This document shows positions 1 to 8,470 of a DNA stretch of 64,000 bases, piece by piece. The notes under the pieces are model-generated. The model was not told where the DNA came from. It ran no database searches and worked only from the letters and a program-made list of their open reading frames with translations. The stretch is from Halobacteriovorax sp. HLS (GTDB taxonomy: Bacteria; Bdellovibrionota; Bacteriovoracia; Bacteriovoracales; Bacteriovoracaceae). Positions within the stretch are counted from its first letter, which is position 1; every line of letters begins with the position of its first letter. The stretch is from NCBI RefSeq assembly GCF_004006665.1, contig NZ_QOCL01000014.1:558001-622000 (forward strand). The letters run 5' to 3'. Both the position numbers and the translations under genes were made by a program.

Positions 1-88
1 TCTCATTAAGAGAAACTTCTATAGGTTCTCTGGGATTGCATTCTTTGGAACTTACTTATTCGTTGTTTATAACTGGGTAGCAAAATAA
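1..88 (+). CDS. C-terminal end of an unidentified membrane protein (partial)
   Basis: An open frame enters from the left edge (codons from position 2) and stops at TAA 86-88. The 28 visible residues start with basic residues and continue as a hydrophobic stretch ending in W-V-A-K, consistent with a last transmembrane helix. The family cannot be told from this fragment; a cation exchanger or other polytopic transporter is possible. It converges with the peroxidase gene and shares its terminator. Confidence 0.55.
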   Translation, partial: LIKRNFYRFSGIAFFGTYLFVVYNWVAK

Positions 89-92
89 GAAA

Positions 93-114
93 AAGACCTA
101 CTTTAGTAGGTCTT
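93..114. terminator. Bidirectional terminator hairpin
   Basis: A perfect 10-bp inverted repeat (AAGACCTACT / AGTAGGTCTT) with a two-base centre lies between the convergent partial gene and the peroxidase gene, with A-rich sequence on its left and T-rich sequence on its right. The stop codon of the peroxidase gene falls inside the left arm. Confidence 0.7.
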
Positions 115-577
115 CAATATTTGAACTTAGTTCACTTGGCTTTGTTTGAGGTGCAAACCTTGTGATTGACTGGCCATTCTTTCCGATAAGAAACTTCGTG
201 AAATTCCACTTTATTTTCTTTGATCCAAGTAGTCCTGGAGCACTATTTTTGAGCTCTTCGTAGAATGGGTGAGTACCATCTCCGTTAACATCTATCTTCT
301 CCATTAATGGAAAAGAGATATTAAATTGTAGGTCGCAAAATGATGCGATTTCTTCACTTTCGCCAGGCTCTTGTCCCCCAAATTGGTTACAAGGGAAAGC
401 AAGAATCTCAAGCCCCTCTTCTTTGTACTTTGTATATAACTCTTGAAGACCTGCATACTGAGGTGTAAAGCCACATTTAGAAGCAGTATTTACAACAAGA
501 ACGACCTTATCTTTATAGTCCGATAATGAAACTTCTTTACCTTTATTATCTATAACTTTGTGATCATAAATGGACAT
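98..577 (-). CDS. Glutathione peroxidase-family thiol peroxidase
   Basis: A 159-residue protein of the glutathione peroxidase family, which reduces hydroperoxides. Catalytic Cys35 lies in N-T-A-S-K-C-G-F, the FPCNQF motif is at 62-66 and the catalytic Trp/Asn in W-N-F is at 124-126. This is the Cys rather than selenocysteine form. Cys81 sits where the resolving cysteine of yeast Gpx3 lies, so a thioredoxin-dependent cycle is likely (inference). No signal peptide is visible, so it is probably cytoplasmic. It is preceded by AGGAGAAG and follows smpB by 8 bp as the last gene of a five-gene minus-strand cluster. Confidence 0.95.
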   Translation of the reverse strand: MSIYDHKVIDNKGKEVSLSDYKDKVVLVVNTASKCGFTPQYAGLQELYTKYKEEGLEILAFPCNQFGGQEPGESEEIASFCDLQFNISFPLMEKIDVNGDGTHPFYEELKNSAPGLLGSKKIKWNFTKFLIGKNGQSITRFAPQTKPSELSSNIEDLLK

Positions 578-585
578 ATCTTCTC

Positions 586-1035
586 CTATTCGTAGATACC
601 TTTTTGTAGCTTTCGTTGAACATCTTTTTTCTGATCATCCGCTCTTTTATCATGGAGTTTCTTCCCTCTTCCTAGAGCGATCTCTAATTTAACGATTGAT
701 CCTTTAAAGTATATCATTGTTGGTACAAGAGTAAGCTTTTGTGCACGCATTTTATGAAAGAGCTTAGACGTCTCTTTTGCATTTAGAAGGAGTTTTCTCT
801 TTCTTGTTTCATCGTGATTATTAATATTTCCAAACTCGTATTGAGGAATATTAATATTATGGGCCCAAACTTCAAAGTTACCATCAATAGTAATATGAGA
901 TTCAGCTATGGAAACTTTTCCATTTCTAAGACTCTTTACTTCAGTTCCAACTAAAACCATTCCAGTTTCAATTTTATCTTCAAGAGCGTAGTCAAAATGA
1001 GCTCTCTTATTCTTTGCAATTATTTTAATACCCAT
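586..1035 (-). CDS. smpB: SsrA-binding protein SmpB
   Basis: At 149 residues this has the usual SmpB length. It opens with I-A-K-N-K-R-A-H-F-D-Y, contains the G-T-E-V-K-S-L-R-N-G-K motif and ends with a basic tail (G-R-G-K-K-L-H-D-K-R). SmpB binds the tRNA-like domain of tmRNA and delivers it to stalled ribosomes in trans-translation. Its RNA partner, ssrA, lies about 33.5 kb away in this window. The gene sits 7 bp after the FadL-like gene and 8 bp before the peroxidase gene, so co-transcription is likely. Confidence 0.97.
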   Translation of the reverse strand: MGIKIIAKNKRAHFDYALEDKIETGMVLVGTEVKSLRNGKVSIAESHITIDGNFEVWAHNINIPQYEFGNINNHDETRKRKLLLNAKETSKLFHKMRAQKLTLVPTMIYFKGSIVKLEIALGRGKKLHDKRADDQKKDVQRKLQKGIYE

Positions 1036-1042
1036 AAAAATC

Positions 1043-2365
1043 CTAAAAACTAATATTCATACCTAATGATCCAACCATTACGCTTCCGCCAACCTTATAT
1101 CCTGGTGAGCCGATTTTATTTCCAGCTCCACCACTTTCTAAGTTTGCAGACTTTACAACATTAAGCTCTTCTAGCATATGATATTGGAAAGAAGCGCCTA
1201 GTTTGATCGGAAAATCAAATAGGTTCATATTGTAGAGACCAGCAGTTGTCAGTATTGTTGAATTTGTATCCAAAGTATTTCCGGCCCCCGAAAAGTCACC
1301 TTGAATAGGTGTTGGTCTGTAGATGACACCGAAGTCTAATTCTAACTCTTCAGTTAGATTTAGAGCTAGGCCAAGTTTTGGAACAAAGATGTCTTCAGTT
1401 TTTAAACTTTCGTAGTCGTTACTAGGTTGAATTCCACCACCTCTTTGAATGACTTGAACTATTGGAGACTTATATGATCCCCACATCTGATATTCTAACA
1501 GTCCGTAAAATTTAAACATACTAAACTGGTGCCCAAATCCAAGACGTAGAATATGTGGATCGTAGTAAATCATACTCTTAACATTTAAATCGAGAATATA
1601 GTCTGTTGTTGTTGAGATACTGACTTTACCAAAGGCCGCTGCTTCGAGGTTATTCTTCATTTCTTGCTGATAAGCAAAGTAGGTCTGTGTATTGGCAGAA
1701 GGTCTATAGAGAGCTGACAAGATTACACCAAGGCTTGGTTTAATATCAGACTTTGCAGAACCATATGAACCGAATCCTGATTGAATAGAGACTTGAGTCT
1801 TTACATCTGCTGCGGCCTGAAATCCAAGCTGAGTTCCAATTGAAAAGGCCAGTGTATTGTTTAAAAATGCTTTAGCGTAATTAAAGTAGAATATACTTCT
1901 GCTATAGCGAGAGCGGTACATTACATATTCAGGAAGAGTAGGGTCTCCTGAGTTTACTTTCATAAGACTACCAACAGGAGTATTTACACTTAGGGCAATT
2001 GTTCCTAAATTTTTTGCCAGTGGAAGTGCTATGTGAAGAGTTCCATTATATTGAGGGTCGTAGTCCGTTCCTACGCTTCCTGTCTGCTCAGGAAGAGCTG
2101 GGTCTTGGTAAGCATCGTTCATGATAACAACGCCATTGATGGACTCAAAGTTAGTACTACTCATTGAGGCACTAGCGGCAAAGTTAAACTTTTCAGTTAG
2201 GGCCATAAGAGCAGGAATATAATAATTATTGGCCGGATCATCAGCATCTAGATTGGCCTGATTTCCAATTCCTGATGTTGTTACGTGAGAGCCGAAGAAC
2301 TCAAAATAATTTGCCTGAGTATTTAAACAGAGGCTTAAGAGAATAAACAGTGAGGTTAATTTCAT
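1043..2365 (-). CDS. FadL/OMPP1-type outer-membrane beta-barrel protein
   Basis: A 440-residue exported protein with a signal peptide (MKLTSLFILLSLCLNTQA). After cleavage it begins with a short segment ending G-I-G-N-Q-A-N, followed by alternating polar/hydrophobic strands and a C-terminal Phe typical of BamA-assembled barrels. The layout resembles the FadL/TodX family of transporters for hydrophobic substrates; the substrate cannot be told. It lies between rsmA and smpB with 7-bp gaps on both sides, in an otherwise translation-related cluster. Confidence 0.75.
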   Translation of the reverse strand: MKLTSLFILLSLCLNTQANYFEFFGSHVTTSGIGNQANLDADDPANNYYIPALMALTEKFNFAASASMSSTNFESINGVVIMNDAYQDPALPEQTGSVGTDYDPQYNGTLHIALPLAKNLGTIALSVNTPVGSLMKVNSGDPTLPEYVMYRSRYSRSIFYFNYAKAFLNNTLAFSIGTQLGFQAAADVKTQVSIQSGFGSYGSAKSDIKPSLGVILSALYRPSANTQTYFAYQQEMKNNLEAAAFGKVSISTTTDYILDLNVKSMIYYDPHILRLGFGHQFSMFKFYGLLEYQMWGSYKSPIVQVIQRGGGIQPSNDYESLKTEDIFVPKLGLALNLTEELELDFGVIYRPTPIQGDFSGAGNTLDTNSTILTTAGLYNMNLFDFPIKLGASFQYHMLEELNVVKSANLESGGAGNKIGSPGYKVGGSVMVGSLGMNISF

Positions 2366-2372
2366 AGTAGAC

Positions 2373-3176
2373 CTATTTTTTTAGTACTTTATAAAGATTC
2401 TGTATTACTTCTAAATCAAAAGCTTCAGCTCTGTCGGTTCTTTGGACGCCGACTTCTTCACATGCTTTTTCTAAGACTTCTTTTTCATAATAATTCTTTA
2501 AGATACTTCCAAGCTGCTTTCTTTTGAATTTAAATATCTTGCGAAGAAATTCTTCAAACTCTCTAAACTCTTCAATTGGTATTAGAGGAGACTCTTTTCT
2601 TTTGAAACTAATCACTGTGGAGTCTACTTTTGGTGGAGGTTGAAAGGCTCCAGGAGGCGCTTGGCACAGTACATTTACTTCAAAGTAGTTTTGGGTCAGA
2701 CAAAGTAGTGAGCCCATTGAATTCTTTTTCTTCCCAACAAAATTAACAACCTTATCGGCAACTTCTTTTTGAAACATCAGGGTCATATACTTTATCTGAG
2801 GGGCCTGAATGAAATTAATAAGAAGTGGAACGCTGACGTTGTAAGGAAGGTTTGATACTAGCCAAATATCTTTATCAGCAATATTTTTTTGTGCAAAGAA
2901 AGTTGGAAGATCCACCTTTAGTGCATCACTAAGGGTTATCTGATCTTTAGAAATAAATTGTTCTAAGTATTCTGGAAATCTCTTATCCATTTCTATGACA
3001 TGAAATGGAAGATCATGTTTAGCTAAGAACTCCGTTAGGATACCAGGACCTGGTCCAACTTCTATCATTGCTTGGGCCTCGTCTTTGAAGTCTTCAGTGA
3101 TAGAGTTAATTATACTTTCACTTCTTAGAAAGTGTTGTCCAAGGTTTTTGTCTGCCCAGGGAAGTTTCTTGGTCAC
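2373..3176 (-). CDS. rsmA: 16S rRNA dimethyladenosine transferase RsmA (KsgA)
   Basis: A 267-residue enzyme that dimethylates two adjacent adenines near the 3' end of 16S rRNA. It shows N-L-G-Q-H-F-L at the N-terminus, the SAM-binding E-V-G-P-G-P-G-I-L-T loop, the catalytic N-L-P-Y motif (S-N-L-P-Y-N) and the family's F-Q-P-P-P-K-V-D-S. The start is GTG at 3176, whose G is also the last base of the tsaD stop (TAGTG), implying translational coupling. The length is normal and it is expected to be cytoplasmic. Confidence 0.97.
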   Translation of the reverse strand: MTKKLPWADKNLGQHFLRSESIINSITEDFKDEAQAMIEVGPGPGILTEFLAKHDLPFHVIEMDKRFPEYLEQFISKDQITLSDALKVDLPTFFAQKNIADKDIWLVSNLPYNVSVPLLINFIQAPQIKYMTLMFQKEVADKVVNFVGKKKNSMGSLLCLTQNYFEVNVLCQAPPGAFQPPPKVDSTVISFKRKESPLIPIEEFREFEEFLRKIFKFKRKQLGSILKNYYEKEVLEKACEEVGVQRTDRAEAFDLEVIQNLYKVLKK

Positions 3177-4261
3177 TAAAGATTCCTTTTTTCTTGAAGA
3201 TCTTTTTTAGAGATATATCTTCCTTTAGCATCGAGAGTTAGACACTCTGGAAAGTCAATTGCATCATTGTAGATTCTAGAGGCATAGTTCGCTACCATGG
3301 CCCCATTATCTGTACAGTACTTAGGTGTAACGAAGAAAACGTCACGATATGTTTCAATTAGAACTTTTCTTAAGTAACTATTGCAAGCAACACCACCACC
3401 GACAACGACTTCTAGTTTTTGCGGATGGTCTTCATTAACTTTCTTCATTGCATATTTTAGTTTTAGTTTCAAAGCTCCAACAATTGCATGCTGATAAGAT
3501 GCACAGACATCTTTTATATCTTGTGAGTAAATATCTCCACCTGGGTGAACGACGTGTGGATTTTGCTCCACAAAAAGTCTTAGGGCAGTCTTTACACCAG
3601 AATAACTTAGGCGGCAGTCAGCAGAAGACTTTAGGCCAATTGGGAATTGATACTTTAGCGGATCACCTTCTTTAGCAAGGTCATCAATAATTCGACCGGC
3701 AGGGTAACCGAGTCCTAGTATCTTTCCACCTTTATCAAATGCTTCACCCGCGGCATCATCAATTGTTGAGCCAAGTATTTCAAAATCTCTTTGAGACTTC
3801 ACAAGTAGAAAGAGAGAATGTCCACCTGAAACAAGTAGTCCAATATATGGATAGCGAGTTGTTCTCGTTAGGTGGATGGCCTCTAGGTGTGCAAATAAGT
3901 GGTTTACGGGAATTATAGGTTTCTCAAATATAAGTGAGAGTGTCTTCGCTGTGTTCAGACCTGTTAGCAGTGGTCCTAGTAGTCCTGGCGAAGTCGTAAC
4001 TCCAATAGCATCTATGTCTTTCATGTCCAGATGAATAGAGTCGAGGGTACTTTCTAGCAGAGGCACTAGCTTAGCTAAATGATTTCTCGCAGCAATTTCT
4101 GGAACAACGCCGCCCCATTTACTGAGTAGCTGTTCCTGAGAAAACGATTTCTGCGTTAAAACGGAAGGTGGAGTGTTTAAGTCATGAAAATCACACTCTA
4201 GCACTGCTATAGATGTATCATCACAACTGGTTTCAATTCCTAAAATAAACTTTGTAGTCAT
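3176..4261 (-). CDS. tsaD: tRNA N6-threonylcarbamoyladenosine synthase subunit TsaD
   Basis: A 361-residue ASKHA-fold protein that transfers threonylcarbamoyl to A37 of ANN-decoding tRNAs. The N-terminal G-I-E-T-S-C-D-D-T motif, metal-binding H-x-x-x-H in N-H-L-F-A-H-L-E-A-H, S-G-G-H-S loop and G-G-G-V-A-C-N-S motif are all present. It is the first gene of the minus-strand cluster and overlaps rsmA by one base. The 59 bp up to the divergent hydrolase gene should hold both promoters. Confidence 0.97.
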   Translation of the reverse strand: MTTKFILGIETSCDDTSIAVLECDFHDLNTPPSVLTQKSFSQEQLLSKWGGVVPEIAARNHLAKLVPLLESTLDSIHLDMKDIDAIGVTTSPGLLGPLLTGLNTAKTLSLIFEKPIIPVNHLFAHLEAIHLTRTTRYPYIGLLVSGGHSLFLLVKSQRDFEILGSTIDDAAGEAFDKGGKILGLGYPAGRIIDDLAKEGDPLKYQFPIGLKSSADCRLSYSGVKTALRLFVEQNPHVVHPGGDIYSQDIKDVCASYQHAIVGALKLKLKYAMKKVNEDHPQKLEVVVGGGVACNSYLRKVLIETYRDVFFVTPKYCTDNGAMVANYASRIYNDAIDFPECLTLDAKGRYISKKDLQEKRNL

Positions 4262-4320
4262 AAGCTCAAAATCCTAGCATAATAGATAGCGTTTATTAAA
4301 TCTTTTAAGGTTCTTAGTAC

Positions 4321-5151
4321 ATGAAAAAGCTGATTATTTATACTTTAGCACTGCTATTTTCAAGTTGTTCTAACCTTTTTTACTTTCCCACTGATTACTT
4401 TTACGCAGATCCTAAAACTCAAGATATTGAGTATAGTGATATAGACTTTAAATCCACCGATGATACACAGCTTCATGGGTGGTTAATGACTAGCAATAAA
4501 GTTAAGAAAAAGAAGGGTTTGATTCTTTATTTTCACGGAAATGCCCAAAATTTAACCTCTCATTGGTTGAACTTAGGCTGGCTGACTAAGAAGGGATACG
4601 ATATTTTCATCTTTGATTACAGAGGTTATGGACTATCTAAGGGGCAGGCCAATCAGCAGGGGTTGAATAAGGACTCTATCGCTGCTCTCAATTGGGCCTA
4701 TGAAAAGCAAAGAGATTATCCAAAATTTATTGTTTACGGCCAAAGCCTTGGTGGCGCTGTAAGTATGAGGGCGCTGAAAGATTTTAAACATAGAGATGAG
4801 ATTGATCTCTATATTTTGGACTCAACTTTTATTTCATACCAGTCTATTGCTTTTGATAAGCTAAAAAATGCAGGTGTCTTTGTTGTTCTAAGTCCACTGT
4901 CTTATATTCTTGTTTCTGACGAGTATGCAGCGAGAGACTTTGTCTCGAAAATCGAGATTCCAACGCTAGTGATACATGGTCAGAAGGACCCAATTGTTCC
5001 CTATAAATTTGGACAAGAGATTTACCAAAAGTTATCGACTAAAAAGAAGTGGTGGTGGTCAGTAGAGGATGGGGGCCATACTGATATTTTCTGGCCCAAG
5101 AATTTGAAGTATCGATCAAAGTTTGTGACTTTCTTAGATGAACTTGATTAG
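4321..5151 (+). CDS. Alpha/beta-hydrolase lipoprotein (BEM46/ABHD13-like)
   Basis: A 276-residue alpha/beta hydrolase. The N-terminus has a short signal sequence and a probable lipobox (L-F-S-S-C, Cys16), so it is likely membrane-anchored outside the cytoplasm. The F-H-G-N oxyanion segment is near 71, nucleophile Ser142 lies in G-Q-S-L-G-G, Asp223 in G-Q-K-D-P-I-V-P and His253 in G-G-H-T-D, giving a complete triad. The order and spacing match BEM46/ABHD13-like esterases. The substrate is unknown. Its 3' end overlaps the convergent cytochrome gene by 4 bp. Confidence 0.85.
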   Translation: MKKLIIYTLALLFSSCSNLFYFPTDYFYADPKTQDIEYSDIDFKSTDDTQLHGWLMTSNKVKKKKGLILYFHGNAQNLTSHWLNLGWLTKKGYDIFIFDYRGYGLSKGQANQQGLNKDSIAALNWAYEKQRDYPKFIVYGQSLGGAVSMRALKDFKHRDEIDLYILDSTFISYQSIAFDKLKNAGVFVVLSPLSYILVSDEYAARDFVSKIEIPTLVIHGQKDPIVPYKFGQEIYQKLSTKKKWWWSVEDGGHTDIFWPKNLKYRSKFVTFLDELD

Positions 5152-6740
5152 TGATTACACTGAACTTTCTTCATCATTTGAATAATTTTAATTTCACTGG
5201 CCTTTCCATCTTCATACCACTCTGGAGACTGATCTTGGTTGTGGCAGTTAAGGCATTTGGCCTTCATTTTTTCAAACTTTTGTGAGTCAGGAACTTTCAC
5301 TTCGCTTGTTGAGAAAGGGTGATCTAGATGTTTGTCATGACAATTTAAACATTGAACGTTAGAAAAGTTATGCGACACTCCACTTTGTTCATCAAATTTA
5401 ACCCACTTATTTGATATCTTCTCTATAGTATGAGGAGGTAAGTTTCTAATAGATGTAAAATTTGTAAATTCACTCTTTACATGTTTCCAGTAATTATCTT
5501 TTAACCTTTTTAGCTTTTTTTCATCTGTTTGTTCGAACTGAATAATATCCTGCGCTCGTTGGAATCCATGTGTAGACCCAAGTCCTAGAGAATGACATTT
5601 TACACATGATAAATTATTTTCTTCTTGCGCCTTGATAAGAGTGAGGTAGGCCAGTGCATGTGGGGTTTGTTGCCACTTCTTGGCCTGATCAGTATGACAT
5701 TCAATACATGATGATGAAGTATTATACTTTTGTACTCCTATGCTTTTTACACTCATTGCGTTTTGCTCTTCAAGCTGTATTTTTGCAAGCCTTTGTTTAT
5801 GATCTGTGAGAAAGGCGTGGAATGGATTAGGTTGTAAAACCTTTGCTTTCTCATCTCTTGATTCATGAATAGCATAAGAGTCGGACTTCTTATCAGCAGT
5901 TAGAGAGATCTTAATCTCTCCTAGGTAGTGGTTTCTAGAAAGAACTTGCACCATCTTTGTATTTCCCTCTTCAACAGGAAACTTCGTGAAGCTTTGTGAA
6001 TGGGACCCGATGATCCAATCGATTTCTGGAAAATTCTTTGCGTAAATTTTATCAACATCAATTCCAGAGTTTGTTAAGGCGATTAGTCTATGAAAAGGAT
6101 TCTTTTGTTCGAATCCTGCCTTTTTAAGTTCTTCTTTTATAAAAGGTATCTGAGCAATTGGGCTGATAAATGCACTAGAGAATTGAGGCTTAAAAATATT
6201 TGGATCTGATAATGCAATTAGAAAGACCTTATGGGGTCCTCTTTGATAGATAACAATCTTTTTATGATTAAGTGGAAAAGTTGCAGATGGGTTTGAGACT
6301 AAGTAAGTAAAAGGATTTTCTTCTTCAACGTTTTTTAAAAAGTCCCAACCCATGGCAAGGTCTTGTTCTCCGGGTAGCATATAGGAAAGTTTAAGCTTTC
6401 CTAGACCCCTGGCAAGGTTCTTACCTGTGAAGCTCAAAGAGCTATTAAGGCTGTCTGGAATCGTAGAAGAAGCAAAGAAAGTATCTCCACTGTCTACATA
6501 GAGAGTGTCGCTCTTTTTTTCTATTTCGTGCATTATTCCTGCAATTTGAGGAAGTCCGCCTAGAGGGTGATGTCTGCAACCACAAGGGTGGGTTTCACCA
6601 TTGATATTATGACTAAATAATATGGAAAAGCTATCCTTTGAAATATTCTGTACTGTGTACTCATTATTATCAATTGTCTCAATAAAGTAAGTACAAGAAG
6701 AAATGATAAGTAGAGCGATTATCCATATTTGCTTTTTCAT
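5148..6740 (-). CDS. Lipoprotein fusing a 5'-nucleotidase-like phosphoesterase domain to a tetraheme cytochrome c domain
   Basis: A 530-residue protein with a lipobox-like start (L-I-I-S-S-C). The N-terminal half resembles UshA-type calcineurin phosphoesterases (S-H-N-I-N-G-E, L-Y-V-D-S-G-D-T, and an H-S-Q-S segment). The C-terminal half carries four CxxCH heme motifs (C-I-E-C-H, C-V-K-C-H, C-L-N-C-H twice). An early C-G-C pair lies in the phosphoesterase-like part. It probably faces the periplasm; an electron-transfer role is inferred from the hemes. It follows the pal-DUF4398-cpoB genes in the same direction, 19 bp after the last one. Confidence 0.8.
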   Translation of the reverse strand: MKKQIWIIALLIISSCTYFIETIDNNEYTVQNISKDSFSILFSHNINGETHPCGCRHHPLGGLPQIAGIMHEIEKKSDTLYVDSGDTFFASSTIPDSLNSSLSFTGKNLARGLGKLKLSYMLPGEQDLAMGWDFLKNVEEENPFTYLVSNPSATFPLNHKKIVIYQRGPHKVFLIALSDPNIFKPQFSSAFISPIAQIPFIKEELKKAGFEQKNPFHRLIALTNSGIDVDKIYAKNFPEIDWIIGSHSQSFTKFPVEEGNTKMVQVLSRNHYLGEIKISLTADKKSDSYAIHESRDEKAKVLQPNPFHAFLTDHKQRLAKIQLEEQNAMSVKSIGVQKYNTSSSCIECHTDQAKKWQQTPHALAYLTLIKAQEENNLSCVKCHSLGLGSTHGFQRAQDIIQFEQTDEKKLKRLKDNYWKHVKSEFTNFTSIRNLPPHTIEKISNKWVKFDEQSGVSHNFSNVQCLNCHDKHLDHPFSTSEVKVPDSQKFEKMKAKCLNCHNQDQSPEWYEDGKASEIKIIQMMKKVQCNH

Positions 6741-6759
6741 ATTCGAGCTTCCTTTTACA

Positions 6760-7551
6760 TTACAATTTCTTTAGCATTGCTTTGGCGTCTTTAACTTTCT
6801 TCGATTTTGGAAATCTTTTAATAAGTTCTTCAAGTGTTTGCTTGGCCTGATCATTTTGCTTCATTCTAACCAAACTTTTTGAAAGAAATAGCATTCCGTT
6901 AGCGTTGTAATTTGATTTAGGAAATTCAGTAAAGAGCTTGCTGAAGTATACAACGGCTGCCTTGTCATCTTTTCCGATATAGCTAACCATTCCAAGGTTG
7001 TGTAAAACTCTTGTTCTTTTACTTCCTTTTATTTTAGAACTAGATTCTAGTGCTTCTAGTTTTGGTCTAGCACTACTGTAGTGACCTTTCTTATAATCAA
7101 GCATTGCTGAATCGTAGTCAGATAACTTTTTAGAGCTTTTTTTTGCCGCTGTTGCTCCCGACAGAGTGGCGAGCAATTTCTTTAAATAAGCATCTTGCTT
7201 TACAAGCTGATCTTCAATTTCAGTTAATCTCTTTTGATTCATATCCTGTGTTGTTTGATTAGCTTTTTCTTTTTCTTCTAGGAAAGTTACTTTTTCACGA
7301 AGTGTTTGAACTTCTTTTGATAATTGCTCTTTAGTACTATGGTTTGTTTCTTCAACTTGTCCCGTTAGCATACCGAGTCTCTCTTCAATATTCTGAAGTC
7401 TAACTTTCGAGTCAGCTGTTAGGCTTTGGTTTTCGACCATTTGAATTGAAAGATTGTCGACCATTTGTTCTCTTTGAATTTCTTCTTGAGTTTTACATGA
7501 ACCAAAAATAATTAAAGAACTAAGCGCAAGAAATTTGATTTCTCTTCTCAT
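6760..7551 (-). CDS. Tol-Pal accessory protein CpoB/YbgF-like
   Basis: A 263-residue exported protein with a probable lipobox (L-I-I-F-G-S-C). An extended heptad-like region (about 30-125) predicts a coiled coil, followed by a tetratricopeptide-like C-terminus with repeats around A-V-V-Y-F-S-K-L and Q-T-L-E-E-L-I-K-R-F-P-K-S. This order of coiled coil then TPR is that of YbgF/CpoB, which links the Tol-Pal machine to peptidoglycan synthesis at division. The lipid anchor differs from E. coli CpoB, which is soluble. Its position downstream of pal supports the call. Confidence 0.8.
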   Translation of the reverse strand: MRREIKFLALSSLIIFGSCKTQEEIQREQMVDNLSIQMVENQSLTADSKVRLQNIEERLGMLTGQVEETNHSTKEQLSKEVQTLREKVTFLEEKEKANQTTQDMNQKRLTEIEDQLVKQDAYLKKLLATLSGATAAKKSSKKLSDYDSAMLDYKKGHYSSARPKLEALESSSKIKGSKRTRVLHNLGMVSYIGKDDKAAVVYFSKLFTEFPKSNYNANGMLFLSKSLVRMKQNDQAKQTLEELIKRFPKSKKVKDAKAMLKKL

Positions 7552-7577
7552 TAAAATATCCTCTTTATAGATAAGAA

Positions 7578-7880
7578 TTATAAATTTTCTAAAGTTTGTT
7601 TTCTAATCGCAATAAACTCTGCTTTTTCAGAAAACTTCTTAGATAGAATAGCGTATTGCTTTGCTTTATTGAAATACTTTCTTCGATAAGATGACTTTGC
7701 TTTTAGATAGTAGAACTCTGCTTTTCTAAAAACGCCAGGGGAGAGTGTTTGTGCTTTTGCTTCTTTTGCTGCTAGAAATGCAACTTGTGCCAGGCTCATT
7801 TCAAGTTTGGGGCGGGTGGTCGCTAAACCACATCCCCAAAGTTGAAAAAATAGTGTGAAAAGTACTAACTTCTTTATCAT
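7578..7880 (-). CDS. DUF4398-like lipoprotein
   Basis: A 100-residue lipoprotein (lipobox L-W-G-C) with a helical, Lys/Ala-rich body. Family DUF4398 proteins are often encoded beside OmpA/Pal-type proteins, and this gene starts within the pal stop codon (TAATG). The molecular function is unknown; a role in envelope anchoring together with Pal is inferred from position only. Confidence 0.7.
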   Translation of the reverse strand: MIKKLVLFTLFFQLWGCGLATTRPKLEMSLAQVAFLAAKEAKAQTLSPGVFRKAEFYYLKAKSSYRRKYFNKAKQYAILSKKFSEKAEFIAIRKQTLENL

Positions 7881-8380
7881 TATTTCGCAGTAATAACGAA
7901 GTTTCCTCTTCTATTTTGTCCCCATGCTCCTTCATCGTGTCCAAAAGCAACTGGTCTTTCTTTACCGAATGAAATTGTTGAGATTCTAGAAGAAGCAACA
8001 CCCATTGCTACTAAGTATTCTTTAACTGAAGCAGCTCTTCTTTCACCTAGTGCAAGGTTGAACTGAACTCCACCTCTTTCATCACAGTGTCCTTCAACCT
8101 GAACTTCAACAGAAGGGTTGGCCTTTAGGAATTCTGCGTTAGCATTAAGTGTTTCACGAGTAGCTGTTGTAAGTACCGATGAATTGAATCCAAAAAATAC
8201 TGAAGAGATTGCTCCGGCCTTTCCTGAATCAGAATCAGCGTTTAGCTCAAGTGCTGAGCTATCTGAACCTACAGATGATACTTCTTGGTTACCATCTTGA
8301 ACTTCTTTTTTCTTTGTAGAACCACAACCTACTAAAGAGATCGAAAGTGCAATAACGGCGATTAGTGTAGAAATTTTCAT
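7880..8380 (-). CDS. pal: Peptidoglycan-associated lipoprotein Pal
   Basis: A 166-residue lipoprotein (signal ending S-L-V-G-C-G) with a short Ser/Asp-rich linker and a C-terminal OmpA-like peptidoglycan-binding domain. The motifs V-E-G-H-C-D-E-R-G, L-G-E-R-R-A and S-F-G-K-E-R-P are those of Pal. It tethers the outer membrane to peptidoglycan in the Tol-Pal system. It is the first gene of the cluster pal-DUF4398-cpoB-cytochrome; tolQRAB is not in the window. Confidence 0.95.
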   Translation of the reverse strand: MKISTLIAVIALSISLVGCGSTKKKEVQDGNQEVSSVGSDSSALELNADSDSGKAGAISSVFFGFNSSVLTTATRETLNANAEFLKANPSVEVQVEGHCDERGGVQFNLALGERRAASVKEYLVAMGVASSRISTISFGKERPVAFGHDEGAWGQNRRGNFVITAK

Positions 8381-8470
8381 TTATTAACTCCTTATAGATA
8401 AAATATCTTTTTATATTAATGACTTATTAAGATAGTATAACTAAAAAAAATACTATTAGGTACTGTTAAA

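Noticed and set aside
3448-3675. Plus-strand open frame inside tsaD
   Set aside because: It is antisense to a highly conserved gene with no start signal or family similarity.
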